Source: Mesotoga sp. UBA6090 (GTDB taxonomy: Bacteria > Thermotogota > Thermotogae > Petrotogales > Kosmotogaceae). Taken from it: a stretch of DNA of 44,037 nucleotides. The translations under genes and the position numbers were made by a program. The DNA is taken from NCBI RefSeq assembly GCF_002435945.1, contig NZ_DIXC01000021.1:1-44037 (forward strand), read 5' to 3'. The notes under the pieces were generated by a model that had not been told where the DNA came from, ran no database searches, and was given only the letters and a program-made list of their open reading frames with translations. Positions 42,540 to 44,037 of this stretch are shown piece by piece (position 1 is the stretch's first letter; each line of letters begins with the position of its first letter).

Positions 42540-43379
42540 ATGAATGAAGTAATTAGCACAATCATCGACTGGGCCATCAGAATAGGGATCAGCATAGTTA
42601 TCCTACTGGTTGCAAAATGGCTTGCGGGTCTCTTCTACAAAGCATTCATGAAATTCGCTGAGAAGACATCCGTTGCCTCCACTCAATATCAGAAGACCAT
42701 GAGAACGCTTTTCAATCTGGCGTTCTATGCGCTGGCAGCCTTCTTAATCATCTCGGTTCTCTTCAAGAACCTCGCTCCCATTCTAGCCGGTCTCGGAGTA
42801 TCCGGTATCATTGTAGGTCTCGCAGTCAAAGAGCCTCTAGACAATTTCATCTGCGGAATTCTCATAATGCTCAACAAACTCATCTACGAAGGGGAGGCTG
42901 TCGATATCGGCGGAACCTCAGGCGGAGTTCAGGAGATAAAACTGAATCATGTGCTAATCAAAACCTGGGACGGGAAGCTCGTTACCATACCAAGCAGGAA
43001 CGTCTGGGCCGCCACTATAGTACACTTTTGGCCAGAGAACATTAGAAGAAACGATCTCACGGTAGGCGTTTCGTACTCCAGCGACCTGAACAAAGTGATG
43101 AAGATACTCGAGGAGTCTGTCAACTCTTATGAAAATCTATATGTAGACGACAATCATAAGCCCATGATCCAGTTCACCGGTTACGGCGCCTCTTCGATCG
43201 ACTTCGTCGTAAGGTTCTGGGTGGAGAGACCGAACTTCATAGCCTCCAGCACCGAACTGGCAAAGATCATAAAATCAAGGTTCGACGATAACGATATAGA
43301 GATCCCGTTCACTCAGGTCGATCTTCACATAAAAGACGGCCCCACAGAAGGCATAAAGCTGGCAAAGATGGAGAGCTGA
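42540..43379 (+). CDS. mscS: MscS-family small-conductance mechanosensitive channel
   Basis: A 279-residue membrane protein. ATG 42540 follows AGGAGGG. Three hydrophobic helices (IIDWAIRIGISIVILLVAKWLAG; LFNLAFYALAAFLIISVLF; LAPILAGLGVSGIIVGLAV) with the pore-lining third helix, then VKEPLDNFICGILIMLNKLIYEGEAVDI and the beta domain with IPSRNVWAATIVHFWP. Length equals E. coli MscS (286). It relieves turgor on osmotic downshock. It is a second, shorter MscS protein besides the YbdG-type channel in the window. Confidence 0.93.
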   Translation: MNEVISTIIDWAIRIGISIVILLVAKWLAGLFYKAFMKFAEKTSVASTQYQKTMRTLFNLAFYALAAFLIISVLFKNLAPILAGLGVSGIIVGLAVKEPLDNFICGILIMLNKLIYEGEAVDIGGTSGGVQEIKLNHVLIKTWDGKLVTIPSRNVWAATIVHFWPENIRRNDLTVGVSYSSDLNKVMKILEESVNSYENLYVDDNHKPMIQFTGYGASSIDFVVRFWVERPNFIASSTELAKIIKSRFDDNDIEIPFTQVDLHIKDGPTEGIKLAKMES

Positions 43380-43940
43380 CCAAGCCCGCTTCGCGGGGAA
43401 AGAGCCGCTTAACGCTTGAGAAAACACGCTGGTCGCTGTGAAGAACCGTCCTTGGACCTTCATCCAAAATCATTGACAGTTTAATGACGCAAGGCGCCGA
43501 AAACCATCGGCGGACGCAAGGCTGGCAAAGATCCTTTAAAGAAGTGAGGCCGACTTCGTCGGGAAGTGATGCTGGTGCTTTCGCCACGAACAAAGCGAAG
43601 AACCGCCTACCGATCTTCTTCATCAGTCATCCCATTCAGAATCATATTCTTCTTGTAGGGGCGAACGGCTGTTCGCCCGAAGAGTGGGAAGCCCTCTCAC
43701 AGACGCAAAGCCCGCTTCTTTTGCAAACAGCCGCTTGGCTAGAAAACGCTGAACGCTGAATAATTACGTTGTCCGTCCGCGTTACTCCGTTCTCCGAGAA
43801 CATCAAAACCAGATCCCGGATCAAGACTGGGATGACCAATAGCAAGAGCCCCAAACAGAAGCATTTTGGGGCAGGTTCATTGGGACAGGCTCATCAGGGC
43901 AGGCTCCACGGGATAACTGCAGAGTAAATCGTTTTTTTCC
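43380..43940. other. Noncoding repeat-rich region before the right intron end
   Basis: No gene. A short stem (CCCGC 43385-43389 with GCGGG 43393-43397) just after the mscS stop may be a weak terminator. A diverged direct repeat of about 50 bp (AGCCCGCTT..AGCCGCTT..GAAAAC..GCTG) occurs at 43383-43438 and 43709-43758. Three degenerate tandem units GGGCAGGYTCAY lie at 43869-43909. Words shared with the left flank: ACGGACAACG (43776-43767), GGGATCTGGTT (43817-43807) and AGCCTGCCC (43905-43897), all on the minus strand. Confidence 0.6.
43655..43678. repeat. Imperfect palindrome of the GTAGGGGCGA dispersed-repeat type
   Basis: GTAGGGGCGAAC starts the element. GGGCGAAC (43659-43666) pairs exactly with GTTCGCCC (43671-43678) around GGCT. 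It belongs to the same type as the palindrome inside the methylase gene at 23211-23236. Confidence 0.75.
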
Positions 43941-44014
43941 GGTGAGTAGCCCAGGGGGATTTCACCCCCAGGCTCTCTCAGAACCGGACTTGAACCTCTC
44001 GATTCATCCGGCTC
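43941..44014 (-). ncRNA. Group II intron 3' end (domains V and VI), inverted copy
   Basis: On the minus strand, 44014-43981 is the same 34-nt domain V as at 133-166, and domain VI follows to about 43942. Across 97 nt (44037-43941) it matches 110-206 with one change: 43959 corresponds to 188, in the domain VI hairpin. Confidence 0.9.
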
Positions 44015-44017
44015 CCA

Positions 44018-44037
44018 TTATCCAGCCATATAGAATA
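44018..44037 (-). CDS. ltrA: Group II intron reverse transcriptase, last residues (cut by window edge)
   Basis: The last codons FYMAG and a TAA stop (44020-44018) on the minus strand equal the end of the frame at 1-129. The window edge cuts the rest. Too short to judge beyond its identity with the left copy. Confidence 0.7.

Noticed and set aside
43484..43854. Open frames of 70-91 codons in the right flank
   Set aside because: They run through repeats and a palindromic element, with no ribosome binding site or domain.

Overview
The window looks like a chromosomal piece of a mesophilic member of the Thermotogota, most like Mesotoga. This rests on gene style: tightly overlapping ABC-transporter operons for peptides or oligosaccharides, LacI-controlled sugar transport, Gfo/Idh/MocA and DUF4127 enzymes, many TTG/GTG starts with strong GGAGG ribosome binding sites, and long repeat-rich intergenic stretches. 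It is an inference, not a database identification.

Both ends of the window carry the 3' end of the same bacterial group II intron: the last residues of its reverse transcriptase, a 34-nt domain V and domain VI. The copies are in inverted orientation and differ at 1 of 97 positions. The window is therefore probably a contig or segment bounded by a multicopy intron.

Layout. 1-1000: intron end and repeat-rich noncoding DNA. 1026-6700: a five-gene Dpp/Opp-type ABC importer. 6883-8997 (-): a large helical TPR-like protein of unknown role. 9593-18154: a LacI-controlled sugar-uptake and oxidation locus (LacI, TIM-barrel protein, sugar ABC importer, FAD oxidoreductase, DUF4127, Gfo/Idh/MocA). 18155-19289: mostly noncoding, with a possible structured RNA and a small two-helix membrane protein. 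19290-21048: Eis-like acetyltransferase and GrpB-family protein. 21296-22205: remnant of a prophage lysis module (broken endolysin, holin, small protein), closed by a strong terminator. 22374-27321 (-): a type III-like restriction-modification pair whose methylase gene contains a 26-bp perfect palindrome of a dispersed repeat type. 27882-29435: a PEGA/FGE-fold surface protein whose C-terminus resembles diversity-generating retroelement targets. 29649-29724 (-): tRNA-Pro(GGG) with promoter and terminator. 29816-31306: small secreted protein, NifX-like protein and PadR regulator. 31326-33994 (-): zinc-ribbon protein, Ste24-type M48 protease and D-cysteine desulfhydrase-like enzyme. 34171-43379: a stress-related block with a YbdG-type MscS channel, a complete OsmF/YehYXW-type transporter, a disulfide-reductase-family flavoprotein, a cytoplasmic RdhA-like protein and a second MscS channel. 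43380-44037: repeat-rich noncoding DNA and the second intron end.

Working together: the two ABC systems feed carbohydrate (or peptide) into the cell, and the second is linked to enzymes that probably oxidise or epimerise the imported sugar. Two MscS channels and the OsmF-type system suggest handling of osmotic change. The R-M pair, prophage remnant and introns are the acquired part. The most notable items are the sugar-oxidation locus, the RdhA-like protein, the possible DGR-target protein, the palindrome inside the methylase gene, and the paired intron/repeat ends.
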